A stretch of 64,000 nucleotides of DNA from Neomesorhizobium sp963726065 (GTDB lineage Bacteria; Pseudomonadota; Alphaproteobacteria; Rhizobiales; Rhizobiaceae): NCBI GenBank assembly GCA_963726065.1, contig CAVSAU010000013.1, positions 472,826 to 536,825 of the forward strand, written 5' to 3'. A model generated the notes under the pieces. That model was not told the origin of the DNA. It searched no databases and was given only the letters and a program-made list of their open reading frames with translations. A program made the translations under genes and the position numbers. Shown in pieces: positions 17,138-26,553 of the stretch. Numbering within the stretch: position 1 is the first letter of the stretch; each line of letters begins with the position of its first letter.

Positions 17138-17434
17138 GGACGAACCTCCGTCGAATTAAGTCATCCGCTCCAAGGACGGCTGTCGCGGTTGCAATCCGAC
17201 ATCGGACGTGTCGATTTTCTCCCGCGAAAAACATGCGCCTTCCGCACGGAGTTCCCGGTCAGCTATGGGAGGTGGCGCACGACGCCACGGCTGGCGAAGA
17301 AGGGCGCTAAGCTATGGCGCTGTGATCAGCGGCTGATTTGATTGAGGCCACCGGGTTCGGCAACCTGAACAAGTTGCCAAATCCATGGTGTACGGCTGAA
17401 CGGACAGCTCCCGCCGGGCTGCGGCACGTTACGG
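17138..17434. other. Intergenic stretch without a recognisable gene
   Basis: No coding frame with family resemblance. The only structure seen is the inverted repeat GGCAAC (17359-17364) / GTTGCC (17373-17378) downstream of the mini HTH gene, possibly a weak terminator for it. Confidence 0.4.
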
Positions 17435-17701
17435 TCAGGCCAACGGTTCGCGCATCCCAGCTTCCCGCATGCGCGCATTCCTCGCCGCCTCGACCATCGG
17501 CCACCATTGGTCGAGCAATTTCCGGCCCATTTCCTTGAGATTGATGCCTTCGACGGCGGCGCGGGCTTCCACCGCGCTGACCGGCCGCCCCAACTCACGT
17601 GCAATGGCGGTGACGCGCACGTGTTGCGCAGCCAGCCGCTTCAGTTCTGCGATTTCCTGTTGAGTCCAACGACGACGATAGACGCGATGCCGCATTTTCA
17701 T
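17435..17701 (-). CDS. Mini GcrA/Myb-like helix-turn-helix protein
   Basis: 88 residues, very basic. It begins MKMRHRVYRRRWTQQEIAELKRLA, followed by VRVTAIARELGRPVSAVEARA. The W-T-x2-E opening and I-A-x-E-L-G-R recognition helix resemble the N-terminal DNA-binding domain of GcrA and Myb/SANT folds. There is no effector domain. GGAGCA directly precedes the ATG. A paralogue lies at 42464-42679. Regulatory targets are unknown. Confidence 0.65.
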   Translation of the reverse strand: MKMRHRVYRRRWTQQEIAELKRLAAQHVRVTAIARELGRPVSAVEARAAVEGINLKEMGRKLLDQWWPMVEAARNARMREAGMREPLA

Positions 17702-17888
17702 TGCTCCAAGCTCCGCCCGCGGCGAGGCCGCGCGGTCAAGAGCTCAGGCCGGATGAACTGCCATAAAAGGCCCACGTACATCTGAGCCCTATCATTGTGC
17801 TACAGAGCCTTATCACAGGCAACAGCTTTGATGAGACGCTGCTAATGTTTTTGCACAGAGCGGCGTTTGAGGCGGGCTGGTGGCGCGG

Positions 17889-19016
17889 CTACTCGAAGCG
17901 GCCCGGCGCGAACAATTGCGCTGCAAGACCATGCTCGGTGAAGTCGGCCGCCACAGCCTGGCCGAGTATGAGGTCGGTGGCCAGGCGTCCCAACGCCGGT
18001 GCGGTCTGGATGCCGAAACCGCCCTGGCCGGCGAGCCAGAAAAAACCGTCCCCCTCTGCGGAATAGCCGACGACCGGCGCGCGGTCCCGCGCGAACGTGC
18101 GCAACCCGGCCCAGCTGTGGGACACATGGCTGACGGCCACTGTCGTCGCCTGTTCGAGGTACCAGGCGGCATAGGCGATATCGAGTTCTTCCGGCTGCGC
18201 ATCGCACGGTTCGCTTTCCGTGGCATCGGCGGGCGAGACCAGCAGGCGCCCGGCTTCCGGCTTCATGTAGAACGCTTCCTCGATCTCGCTGATTTCAGGC
18301 AAGGCGCCGACATCGACGCCGGCCGGCATGGCGACGGTAATCGCGGTGCGTCGATAGGGTATGATGCCCAGCGGCTTCAAGCCGAACAGTTGCGCGGCGC
18401 TGTCGGCCCAGGCGCCGGCGGCGTTGACCACCGTCGTTGCGCGCATTTCGCCGGCGGTCGTTTCAAGAAGCCAGATGCCGCCCTCGCGCCGTGCGCCAAG
18501 CACCTCGGCCTTGTTGCGGATCGTGGCGCCGTTGGCGCGCGCACCCTTGGCGCAGCCCTGCAGCAGATTTTCGGCCTCGATATCCCAGCAGTCGGGATCG
18601 TAGAATGCGTCGGCGACATAGTCCGGGTTGAGGATCGGCGCGCGTTCGATCGCCTGTTCGACCGTCAGCCGCTCAAGTCCCGGTGTGGCGGCACCTTCCT
18701 CGGCGAACACATCAGCCAGCCGTCCGGCTTTTTCCGCGTCCGCGATCACCAGATTTCCGCGCCGCTTCATGAGTTGGGTCTCGGTGAACCCGACGGGAGG
18801 ATTTATCAGGAATGGGTAGCTGATCTTCGCCAGCTTGCCGACGAGCACCGAATGGAAGCGAAACGCGAATTCGGCCGCGGAACGGCCGCTCGAATGGTAG
18901 CCGAGCGCTGTCTCGCGCTCCAACACGGCAACGGAACGATGCGGGCTCAGGAAATAGGCCAGAGAAATGCCGGCGATGCCGCCGCCGATGATGGCAATGT
19001 CAACCGCTTCAGCCAT
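17889..19016 (-). CDS. FAD-dependent amine/D-amino-acid oxidase family protein
   Basis: 375 residues of the DAO superfamily. The Rossmann motif is IAIIGGGIAGISLAYFL, followed by VLERETALGYHSSGRSAAEF. Further motifs are VVNAAGAWADSAA and the C-terminal AGQGGFGIQTAPALGRLATDL. It probably oxidises an amino acid or secondary amine with FAD. The MATE gene lies upstream on the same strand, with 81 bp between. The substrate is not deducible. Confidence 0.87.
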   Translation of the reverse strand: MAEAVDIAIIGGGIAGISLAYFLSPHRSVAVLERETALGYHSSGRSAAEFAFRFHSVLVGKLAKISYPFLINPPVGFTETQLMKRRGNLVIADAEKAGRLADVFAEEGAATPGLERLTVEQAIERAPILNPDYVADAFYDPDCWDIEAENLLQGCAKGARANGATIRNKAEVLGARREGGIWLLETTAGEMRATTVVNAAGAWADSAAQLFGLKPLGIIPYRRTAITVAMPAGVDVGALPEISEIEEAFYMKPEAGRLLVSPADATESEPCDAQPEELDIAYAAWYLEQATTVAVSHVSHSWAGLRTFARDRAPVVGYSAEGDGFFWLAGQGGFGIQTAPALGRLATDLILGQAVAADFTEHGLAAQLFAPGRFE

Positions 19017-19097
19017 GCAGGGCTCCCGTTCCTGTATCCCTGCTTCGCATGAAATGCTCCGGGCGGGAACACCGGATGGTGCTCACGCCGGCTGAAA

Positions 19098-20507
19098 TCA
19101 GGAGTGGACGGGCCGGTCGGCGGTCAGCCCGAGTTCGTCGCGGCGCAGCCAACGCCAGAGAAGGAGTACCGCCACGACCGCCAGGCCGGTGGAAAGGCCG
19201 ATCCAGATGCCGGCGCCCTCGAACCCGAAATGGAAGGCCAACAGCACACCGAGCGGCAGGCCGACGCCCCAATAGCCGATGGCCGCAAGGATCATCGGCA
19301 CCTTGGTGTCGTGCAGCCCGCGCAGCATGCCGGCCGCGACCGCCTGCGCGCCATCGAATATCTGGAACATCGCGGCGAAGGACAGGAAGGCGACAGCGAG
19401 CGCGATCACCGCCACGTTGGCGGGATCGTCGAGATCGATGAAGGCGCTGATCAGCAGCCGCGGACACGAAACCATGACCATCGCCATCAGCGCCATGAAG
19501 CCGACGCCAATCGCCAGCGCGGTCCAGCCGGCGCGGCTGACGCCGTCTGGATTTCCAGCGCCATGGGCGAGGCCGACGCGCACCGTCACCGCCTGGTTGA
19601 TGCCGAGCGGCACCATGAAGGAGACCGAAGCGATCTGGATGGCGATGGCGTGAGCGGCCAGCGACGCGGCGTTGATCAGGCCCATCAGGAAAGCCGCGGC
19701 ATTGAAGATTGTCACCTCGAAAGCCAGGATGCCGGCGATCGGCAGGCCAAGCCTCAGGAGCGCGATGAAACGCGGCCAGTCCGAACGCCAGAAGCGTCCG
19801 AAAAGACGGTATCGGCGGAACTTCCGCTCGACCGAGACCACGGTCGCCAGGCCGATGAACATCAGGGCGCTGGAGAGGCTGGTCGCCAGGCCGGAGCCGG
19901 CGATGCCCATCTTCGGGAAGCCAAGATTGCCGAAGATCAGGCACCAATTGCCCAACGCGTTGAAGGCAACCGCGATGAACATAATGACCAGTGCCCAGCC
20001 TGGCCGCTCCAGCGCCGAGATGAAGGAGCGCAGCACGATGTAGCCGTAGAATGGCAGGATCGCCCATTGCAGCCAACGCAGGTAGATGCCGGCCTGGTGC
20101 GCCAGCGGCGGCTCCTGGCCCATTGCCAGCAGGATGGCTTCGCCGTGCCACAGCAGCAGCCAGACCGGGATAGCCGCCAGGATCGCCAGCCACAGGCCTT
20201 GCCGGACCGTACGCCTGATATCGCGGACCGAATGGCGCTTGCGGCCGAGTTCGGTCGCCATCATCGGCGATGCGGCATAGACGAGGCCGAGCCCCAGTAT
20301 CAGCGGCGCAAAATAGAGGTTGGAGCCGAGCGCGCCGGCGGCAAGCGTGTCGGCGCCGAGCCTGCCCAGCATCATCACGTCGGTGGCTGTCATCGCCACC
20401 TGCGCGAGGTTGGTCAGGACCATCGGCCAGGACAGCGCAAGCATCGCGCGAATCTCACCGCGCCAGAGGCTTTCCGACGTCCCCACGCCGGCTTCAATCG
20501 AGGACAT
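19098..20507 (-). CDS. MATE-family efflux transporter (NorM-like)
   Basis: 469 residues with twelve hydrophobic segments in two homologous halves. The first half opens MLALSWPMVLTNLAQVAMTATDVMMLGRLG and the second LLRLGLPIAGILAFEVTIFNAAAFLMG, both typical of the NorM branch. It is expected to export cationic drugs or metabolites in exchange for Na+ or H+. The ATG at 20505-20507 (MSSIEAG) was chosen by family length; the frame is open upstream. Possibly co-transcribed with the FAD oxidase gene. Confidence 0.9.
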   Translation of the reverse strand: MSSIEAGVGTSESLWRGEIRAMLALSWPMVLTNLAQVAMTATDVMMLGRLGADTLAAGALGSNLYFAPLILGLGLVYAASPMMATELGRKRHSVRDIRRTVRQGLWLAILAAIPVWLLLWHGEAILLAMGQEPPLAHQAGIYLRWLQWAILPFYGYIVLRSFISALERPGWALVIMFIAVAFNALGNWCLIFGNLGFPKMGIAGSGLATSLSSALMFIGLATVVSVERKFRRYRLFGRFWRSDWPRFIALLRLGLPIAGILAFEVTIFNAAAFLMGLINAASLAAHAIAIQIASVSFMVPLGINQAVTVRVGLAHGAGNPDGVSRAGWTALAIGVGFMALMAMVMVSCPRLLISAFIDLDDPANVAVIALAVAFLSFAAMFQIFDGAQAVAAGMLRGLHDTKVPMILAAIGYWGVGLPLGVLLAFHFGFEGAGIWIGLSTGLAVVAVLLLWRWLRRDELGLTADRPVHS

Positions 20508-20678
20508 TTTCAGGTCTTTCCGGTGGCGGCAGGACGCAATGCGCCAGTTGCCGCGTATTTCGAGCCGAAATTCACACTTTCGACCGTTCGTGGCCGGATT
20601 TCTGAACGAAACGGCCCGCAATGGCAAGTTGCGGCGGGGCGTTTTCGATTGGTACAGCTGGAGGTGGAAGCTACCGCG

Positions 20679-22159
20679 TCAGGCGAAAGGGTCGGCGACG
20701 CGCGGCCAGATCGGCCGGTCGAGCTTGGTGTAGTTGGTGGTGCGCGGGTCACTCGGATAGGAGCTCGGCGCGTTCACATAGATGATCTCCGCCGCGATCG
20801 GCTCGAAGCCGGCGTAGAAATGGTTGGTCGACTTGACCAGCAGGATGTCCTTCGACATCGGATCGACGCCGAGGTTGGAGAAGATGTCCGGCTCGAAGGT
20901 CTGCGTCCGGTTGGTGTTGAGGATGACGTCGATCTCGGTGCCCTCGATGCGGATCAGCGCCGTCGATCCGAGCGTCACACGGCTCGGCCCGAAGCTCTGC
21001 CAGCCTTCGGTCGACGGCCTTCAGCACCCGCACGCGCGCGTCGATCGGTTCGCCGGCCTGCGGCCCGGCCTTGCCGCCGAAGCGCAGGTCGATGGTCGCG
21101 CCTTCGCCGGCCGCATGGCAGAAGGTCACGGCGACCGGATCCCAGATGGTGGCGACGCCGACGCGGCCGACGCCCCGCTCGATCAGCTGCCGCAACACGA
21201 AGGTGCCGTCGCCGGCAACGCCGCCGCCCGGATTGTCCCAGACATCGGCGATGACCGCCGGCTTGGCGGCATCGGCCTTGCGTACGGCGAGCGCCTGGTC
21301 GATGCCGTCGTCGGCGTCGACCATCGTCATCACGGTCTGTCTCGCGCATGGCGAAGAGCTCCAGGCCGAGCCGTTCGGCCAGCGCGTCGCCCTTTGGCCT
21401 TGTCGTTGTCGGTGACGACGACGATCCTGCGTCCCCATCTCCGGCACGTCGGCCGCCATGAAGCCGTGGATGACGGAGATCGACAGGATGCCGTCCTTGC
21501 CATGCAGCGCCTTGATGCGGTCGACGAAGGAGCGCATCGGCTCACGGCTGGTCGGCAGCACGGCGATCATCCGGCAGTCGAAGGTCGAGATGACCGGCTT
21601 GATCTCGCCGCGCGCGGCTCTGAGCGCCAAGCTCGACGACATGCTCGCCGCGCTCGTAGAAATCGGTGTGCGGAAATTCGAGGAAGGCGGCGAGGATATC
21701 TGCCGCGGCGACCCGCTTGGCGGTCAGATGGCTGTGCGGGTCGAGTTCGCAGGCGACGACGACATCCGGTCCGACGATGTCGCGCACCCGCGCCAGCAGG
21801 TCGCCTTCGCAATCGTCATAGCCTTGCGCCACCATCGCGCCGTGCAGGCCGAAGCATCACCGCATCGACGGGCAGTGCCGCCTGCAACTGGCCGAGGATT
21901 TCGTCGCGCAGCTCCTCGTAGGTCTGGCGCTGCACGCAGGCCGCCCGGCTCCGCCCAGGTCGCGGTGCCTTCGATCACAGTCAGGCCGTCGCTCTCAGCG
22001 CGCCGGCGCAGCGCAACGATCGGCGACGAGCAGAGCGTCGGCGTTTCCGGGTGCTCTCCCGGCGCCGGCGTAGAACGCCATCTCGAAGGAGGCGCGGTCG
22101 GTCGGCACCGGCGAAAACGTGTTGGTTTCCGTCGCCAGCGAGGCGGTGAAGATGCGCAT
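20679..22159 (-). CDS. M81 metallopeptidase (MlrC-like), frameshifted
   Basis: Related to MlrC, the microcystin-linear-peptide hydrolase. The start MRIFTASLATETNTFSP at 22159 is the family N-terminus. Later pieces include LHGAMVAQGYDDCEGD, VVACELDPHSHLT and FPHTDFYERG. The C-terminal half contains DVWDNPGGGVAGDGTFVL and GVGRVGVATIWDPVAV. The span of about 490 residues is right for the family, but it is broken over all frames (shifts near 22050, 21915, 21850, 21630, 21440, 21390, 21340 and 21010). The true substrate is unknown; many family members occur in small-molecule catabolic clusters. RidA lies 18 bp upstream. Confidence 0.85.
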
Positions 22160-22177
22160 GAGTAGACTTGGCTTTCG

Positions 22178-22549
22178 CTATTTCTGCGGCGCGTAGGCGA
22201 CCGCCTCGATCTCGACCTTGATGTCGATCATCAGCCGCGATTCGACAGTGGTGCGCGCTGGCGGCTCTTTCGGAAAGTAGGTCGCATAGACCTTGTTCAT
22301 GCCGCCGAAATCGCGCGCGTCCTCGATCCACACCGTCGTCTTGACGACATCCTCCATGGCGGCGCCGGCCAGCGCCAGCGCAGCCTTGACGTTCTCCAGC
22401 ACCTGCCGGGTCTGCGGTTCGATGCCGCCGTCCACTACGGTGCCGTCGGCCCGCACCGGCACCTGGCCGGAGACATAGACCATGTCGCCGGCACGCACCG
22501 CCGGCGACAGCGGGACATGCGATGTGCCGAAGGTTTGCTTGCGCGACAT
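22178..22549 (-). CDS. RidA/YjgF-family protein
   Basis: 123 residues. RidA proteins hydrolyse reactive enamines/imines to keto acids. Core motifs are PLSPAVRAGDMVYVSGQVPV, QTRQVLENVKAAL, VKTTVWIEDARDF and the arginine-containing PARTTVESRLM, where the R that binds the substrate carboxylate in the canonical family is present (PxRTTV). It is the first gene of the minus arm of the divergent 20.7-26 kb cluster. The ATG at 22547-22549 gives the standard length. Confidence 0.92.
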   Translation of the reverse strand: MSRKQTFGTSHVPLSPAVRAGDMVYVSGQVPVRADGTVVDGGIEPQTRQVLENVKAALALAGAAMEDVVKTTVWIEDARDFGGMNKVYATYFPKEPPARTTVESRLMIDIKVEIEAVAYAPQK

Positions 22550-22874
22550 AACCGATGCTCCATTGAAATTGCCCGACGGCTCGCCGCGCCGGCGCGTCCG
22601 TTGCGGCATGGCCTGCCGGGAAGTTTACGGCGGCGCATCCGGGATTGGATGCGCCGCCGGTCGGCATCCGAAGCCTCCACAGGCATGAACGAACATACCC
22701 ATGCAGTTTGCCCCTTGCGGATGCCACTGCCAACTGAACCAAGAAATCGCCGCATAACGTGACTTTCCTACATTATAGGCAAAATCGTCCGATTCAAGGG
22801 AGAATTCTGTTGTTTATTTACATTTTTGGGCGTAGCACCAGTGGAAATCAGAAATCGGTGTTGGAGCGGACCAC
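22550..22874. promoter_or_regulatory. Divergent promoter region of the M81/RpiR cluster
   Basis: About 325 bp with AT-rich sequence near 22770-22830, between ridA and the SDR gene. A short inverted repeat CCTA-CATTA-TAGG (22767-22779) is a candidate site for the cluster's RpiR regulator. No gene is visible here. Confidence 0.35.
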
Positions 22875-23647
22875 GTGGCGCTTGAAGGCGAGTTCAGCGG
22901 GAAATCGGTTCTTGTCACCGGCGCCGGCGGCGGTCTCGGACGCGCGCTGGTGGAGACGTTTTCGGCACGTGGCGCAAGCGTCGTCGCCTGCGACCAGTCG
23001 GCCGACGCGATGGCTGGTCTGCCGGCCGCTTCGAACCATGTCTTCGACCTGCTCGATCGCACCGCCCTGCAGGATGCGATCACCGCAATCGTCGGCCAGG
23101 ACGGGGTGCCCGACATCGTCGTGAACAATGCCGGCTGGACCCGCGCCGAGACAATGGCGTCGCTCGAGCCTCGACAGAATTGAAAGGGAAGTCGATCTCA
23201 ATCTCACCGGCGTGATGGCCTTCACCAATGCGATGCTGGAGGCGATGTCCGCCGACCGCAAAGGCGTCTTCGTGTTCATTTCCTCGGTGAACGCGCTTTC
23301 GCATTTCGGCAATCCGGCCTACGCCGCGGCGAAATCCGGCATCAATGCCTATGCGCGCGCCATCGCGGTGGAATATGGCCGTCGCGGCGTCCGCGCCAAT
23401 GTCGTCTGTCCCGGCTCGATCCGCACGCCCGCGTGGGATCATCGCATCGCCAAGGACGCCACGATTCCCGGAAAGCTGCAGCGGCTTTATCCGCTGGGGC
23501 GGATCGTCGAATGCGGCGGAAGTCGCCGAGGCGGTCGCGTTCCTGGCGTCAGACCGCGCGTCGGGGATCACCGGCGCCGTGCTGCCGGTGGATGCAGGGT
23601 TGACGGCCGGCTGTTTGCCCTTCATCGACGACATTCTGGGTGGCTGA
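22875..23647 (+). CDS. Short-chain dehydrogenase/reductase, frameshifted
   Basis: An SDR of about 255 residues once two indels (near 23165 and 23510) are corrected. VTGAGGGLGRAL is the cofactor site, NNAGWTR the NNAG motif, FISSVNAL holds the catalytic Ser, and YAAAKSGINAYARA holds Y-x3-K. The tail is GITGAVLPVDAGLTAGC. Start GTG with GGAGCGG upstream. First gene of the plus-strand arm followed by an RpiR regulator and the aldolase-like gene. Confidence 0.85.
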
Positions 23648-23656
23648 GAGACGCCA

Positions 23657-24538
23657 ATGGAACATGTCGCCGACATCATAACGCGCCTTCAGGCGACGAC
23701 GCGGAACGGCTCGAAGTCGGACCGGCGGCTGGCCGCGCTGGTGCTGGCGGATCTCGACTTCGCGTCGAAGGCGGCGATCTCCGACATCGCCTCGCGGGCA
23801 GGCGTCAGCGAACCGACGGTGACGCGGTTCTGCCGCAGCCTGGGCTGCGAAGGCGTGCGCGATTTCAAGTTCTGGCTGGCCCAGGCGCTCGCCGTCGGCG
23901 GCGTCTACCTCAACCCTGAGCCTCTCAACCGCGACGTCCGCGAGCAGCGCATCGCCTCGGCGGTGACAGACGCCGCAATCGCTGCGATCCAGCGCGCCAG
24001 CGCCAATCTCGACATGGCTACCTTGCTGGCGGTGGGCGAGCGGCTTGCGACCTCCGCCAACATCCTTGCCATCGGTTCGGGCGGCACCTCGTCGATGCTG
24101 GCGACCGAGTTGCAGAACCGGCTGTTCCGGCTCGGCCTGCCGGTGACCGCGCAGGTCGACGGCCAGTTGCAGCGCATGTATGCGGCAGTGGCCACGCCGA
24201 AACCACGCTGGTCGCCTTCTCGACTTCGGGCTATGCGCGGTCGGTCGTCGAGGCAGTGCACGCTCGCCCGCCAGTACGGCGTCCATACCGTGGCGATCAC
24301 GGCGCCCGGCTCGGCGCTCGCCGCGGCAGCTGAAACGGTGATCACCTTCCAGCCGATCGAAGACGGCAACATCTACAAGCCGACCTCGTCGCGCTTCGCG
24401 CTGCTTGCCGTTCTCGACATGATCGCCACCGCGACCGCCGAAAGCCGCGATACCAAGATGCTGGAGGGTCTGCGACGTATCAAGCAGACCCTGAACACCC
24501 TGAAGATAGACGATCCCCGCCTGCCGATCGGTGACTGA
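23657..24538 (+). CDS. MurR/RpiR-family transcriptional regulator
   Basis: About 293 residues: an N-terminal RpiR HTH (AISDIASRAGVSEPTVTRFCRSLGCEGVRDFK) and a C-terminal SIS sugar-phosphate-type binding domain (ILAIGSGGTSSMLATELQNRLFRLG). About 23 residues in the SIS domain (near 24200-24268) are out of frame between two compensating indels; in the alternative frame they read TTLVAFSTSGYARSVVEA, the expected sequence. The stop overlaps the next gene's GTG by 8 bp. It likely controls this divergent cluster in response to a pathway intermediate. Confidence 0.87.
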   Translation: MEHVADIITRLQATTRNGSKSDRRLAALVLADLDFASKAAISDIASRAGVSEPTVTRFCRSLGCEGVRDFKFWLAQALAVGGVYLNPEPLNRDVREQRIASAVTDAAIAAIQRASANLDMATLLAVGERLATSANILAIGSGGTSSMLATELQNRLFRLGLPVTAQVDGQLQRMYAAVATPKPRWSPSRLRAMRGRSSRQCTLARQYGVHTVAITAPGSALAAAAETVITFQPIEDGNIYKPTSSRFALLAVLDMIATATAESRDTKMLEGLRRIKQTLNTLKIDDPRLPIGD

Positions 24539-25607
24539 CGTGCCAACACCTCGCACCATTCATGATATCGAGACGCCCGCCGTCATCATCGATGTCGACC
24601 GCGCCGACGCCAACATCGCCCGCGCGCAGGCCGACGCCGACAAACACGGGTTGAAGCTCAGGCCGCACATCAAGACCCACAAGCTGCCCTACTTCGCCAA
24701 GAAGCAGGTCGCGGCGGGCGCGGTCGGCATCACCTGCCAGAAGATCGGCGAGGCTGAAGTGATGGCCGATGCCGGGCTATCCGACATTTTCCTGCCCTAT
24801 AACATTCTGGGCCGGGCAAAGCTCGAACGGCTGCGTTGCCCTGCATGATCGGGTGACGCTCTCCGTCACCGCCGACAGCGCCGATACGATTGCCGGATTG
24901 GCCGCGACTTTCACCGACACAGGCCACCGCTGAACGTGCTTGTCGAATGCGACACCGGCATGGGCCGCTGCGGCGTGCAGACATCGGCTGAAGCGCTCGA
25001 ACTCGCCCGGCAGATCGACGGCGCCTCCGGCTTGTCGTTCGGCGGCCTGATGACCTATCCGGCTCCGGGACTTGCCCGCGAGGCGGATGCCTGGCTCATC
25101 GAGGCGCGCGACCTGTTGAAGTCGGCCGGCCTCGACTGCGAGACGATATCGAGCGGCGGCACGCCCGACATCTGGCGGGCCGGCGACAGCAAGGTCGCCA
25201 CCGAATACCGGCCGGGCACCTACATCTATCTCGACCGCTACCAGGTGGCCAAAGGCGTCGGCACCAATGACGATTGCGCACTGACCGTGCTGTCGACCGT
25301 CGTCAGCCATCCGACGCCGACACGCGCGATCCTCGACGCCGGCTCGAAAGCGCTGTCCAGCGACACGCTCGGCCTGCCGGATTTCGGCGAACTGGTCGGC
25401 ATTCCCGGCGCGCTGGTGACCGGGCTCAGCGAAGAACATGGCAAGGTCACCCTTTCGGGCGAAGCGCGGCTGACGATCGGCCAGCGCGTGCGCGTGCTGC
25501 CCGACCACGCCTGCGTCGTTTCAAACCTGTTCGACATGGTGCACCTGGTTTCCGGCGAAACCGTTGTCGATATCCTTCCCGTCGCCGCGCGCGGTCGCGT
25601 CACCTGA
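24531..25607 (+). CDS. D-threonine-aldolase-like PLP enzyme, frameshifted
   Basis: A fold-type III (alanine-racemase-like) PLP enzyme of the D-threonine aldolase / 3-hydroxy-D-aspartate family. IETPAVIIDVDRADANIA and LRPHIKTHKLPYF supply the PLP lysine (H-x-K-T-H-K). GGTPDIWRAG and LDRYQVAKG are in the middle, and the metal-site His/Cys segment is LPDHACVVSNLFD. Two indels lie near 24838 and 24930. The GTG start overlaps the RpiR stop, so the genes are translationally coupled. It probably cleaves or deaminates a beta-hydroxy-D-amino acid. Confidence 0.85.
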
Positions 25608-25628
25608 TCGTTCGAACCGGAGCAAACA

Positions 25629-26102
25629 ATGAGCCACGCTGAAAATCCGTTCGGCAACGATGCCGATCGTCGCGCTATCTGGGACATGCTGGTCGAACGC
25701 GATATCGCAGCCTTTGTCGCCGCCGACTGGTCGATGGTGGCGGACGATTTCGACGAGCAGCGTTTCGTCGGCATTCATGCGCACAACGCGGAGAATCCAG
25801 ACGAATGGGACGCCGCTTTTCCAACGCTCGCCGAATACAGGACCGAATGGCTGCGGCAAGCCGCCGAGACGGCGTCGATCAAGTTCGCCGAGCCGCTTGC
25901 CGCCGGCATTCACCGGGCCACCAACCTTTCCCGGATCGACATCACCGGCAACGTCGCGCTGGCGCGCAAGAAGTTCGACGGCAAGATCGCCAAGGCCGAC
26001 GGCAGCTTCGACGTGCTCAACTGGCAGACACTCTACTTCTGCCGCAAGGTCGATGGCCGCTGGAAGATCAGCGGTTTCGTCGGCTACATGAAATACCGGT
26101 AA
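25629..26102 (+). CDS. NTF2/SnoaL-like conserved protein
   Basis: 157 residues, soluble. The pattern of N-terminal helices (DRRAIWDMLVERDIAAFVAADWSMVADDF), a central acidic loop and C-terminal strands (DVLNWQTLYFCRKVDGRWKISGFVGYM) is that of NTF2-like folds. No catalytic signature is identifiable. Last gene of the plus-strand arm, 21 bp after the aldolase-like gene. It ends 7 bp from the convergent RidA gene. Confidence 0.65.
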   Translation: MSHAENPFGNDADRRAIWDMLVERDIAAFVAADWSMVADDFDEQRFVGIHAHNAENPDEWDAAFPTLAEYRTEWLRQAAETASIKFAEPLAAGIHRATNLSRIDITGNVALARKKFDGKIAKADGSFDVLNWQTLYFCRKVDGRWKISGFVGYMKYR

Positions 26103-26109
26103 GAAGGCT

Positions 26110-26517
26110 TCAGGCCGGCAGCACCGCCGTCGCCTCGATCTCCACCTTGGCGCGGTCTTCCATCAGAGCCACCACCTGCACGGCGCTCATCGTCGGGTAG
26201 TGCCTGCCCATGACGCTCTTGTAGGCTTCGCCAAGCTCCTTCAGCCGCGCCAGATATTCCTGTTTGCTGGTGACGAACCATGTCAGCCGCACGATATGTT
26301 CCGGCCTCCCGCCGGCTTCGGCGAGCACGGCCACGATGTTCATCAGCGTCTGCCGCGTCTGCTCGACGAAATCGTCGGTCTCGAACATCTGATCCGCGTT
26401 CCATCCGATCTGGCCGCCAAGAAACACCGTGCGGCCTTCCGCGACGATGCCGTTGGAATAACCCTTCGCCGCTTTCCAGTTGGCCGGGTGAAGTGCCTGA
26501 TGGGCGGGTTGCGACAT
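26110..26517 (-). CDS. RidA-family protein at the end of the anthraniloyl-CoA/Liv gene run
   Basis: 135 residues. RidA-fold motifs: GIVAEGRTVFLGGQIGWNADQM, QTRQTLMNIVAVLAEAG, IVRLTWFVTSKQEYL and YPTMSAVQVVALM. The canonical carboxylate-binding arginine of RidA is replaced (YPTMSAV in place of PxRTTV), so it belongs to another Rid subgroup. It is the last gene of the minus-strand run that includes liv and kyn genes. Because the monooxygenase/reductase product is an enamine, this protein may hydrolyse it. That role is inferred. Confidence 0.85.
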   Translation of the reverse strand: MSQPAHQALHPANWKAAKGYSNGIVAEGRTVFLGGQIGWNADQMFETDDFVEQTRQTLMNIVAVLAEAGGRPEHIVRLTWFVTSKQEYLARLKELGEAYKSVMGRHYPTMSAVQVVALMEDRAKVEIEATAVLPA

Positions 26518-26553
26518 TTTCGTTCTCCAAACACAAACTTCGTCGGCTAATTT

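Noticed and set aside
19104..21254. 716-residue open frame on the plus strand
   Set aside because: It lies antisense to the MATE transporter and the M81 gene, is extremely rich in Arg/Asp/His, and has no family motifs; a typical GC-rich shadow frame.
20679..22159. Pseudogene call for the M81 peptidase
   Set aside because: All conserved blocks are present in order and the same error pattern affects essential genes nearby, so it is kept as a frameshifted CDS.
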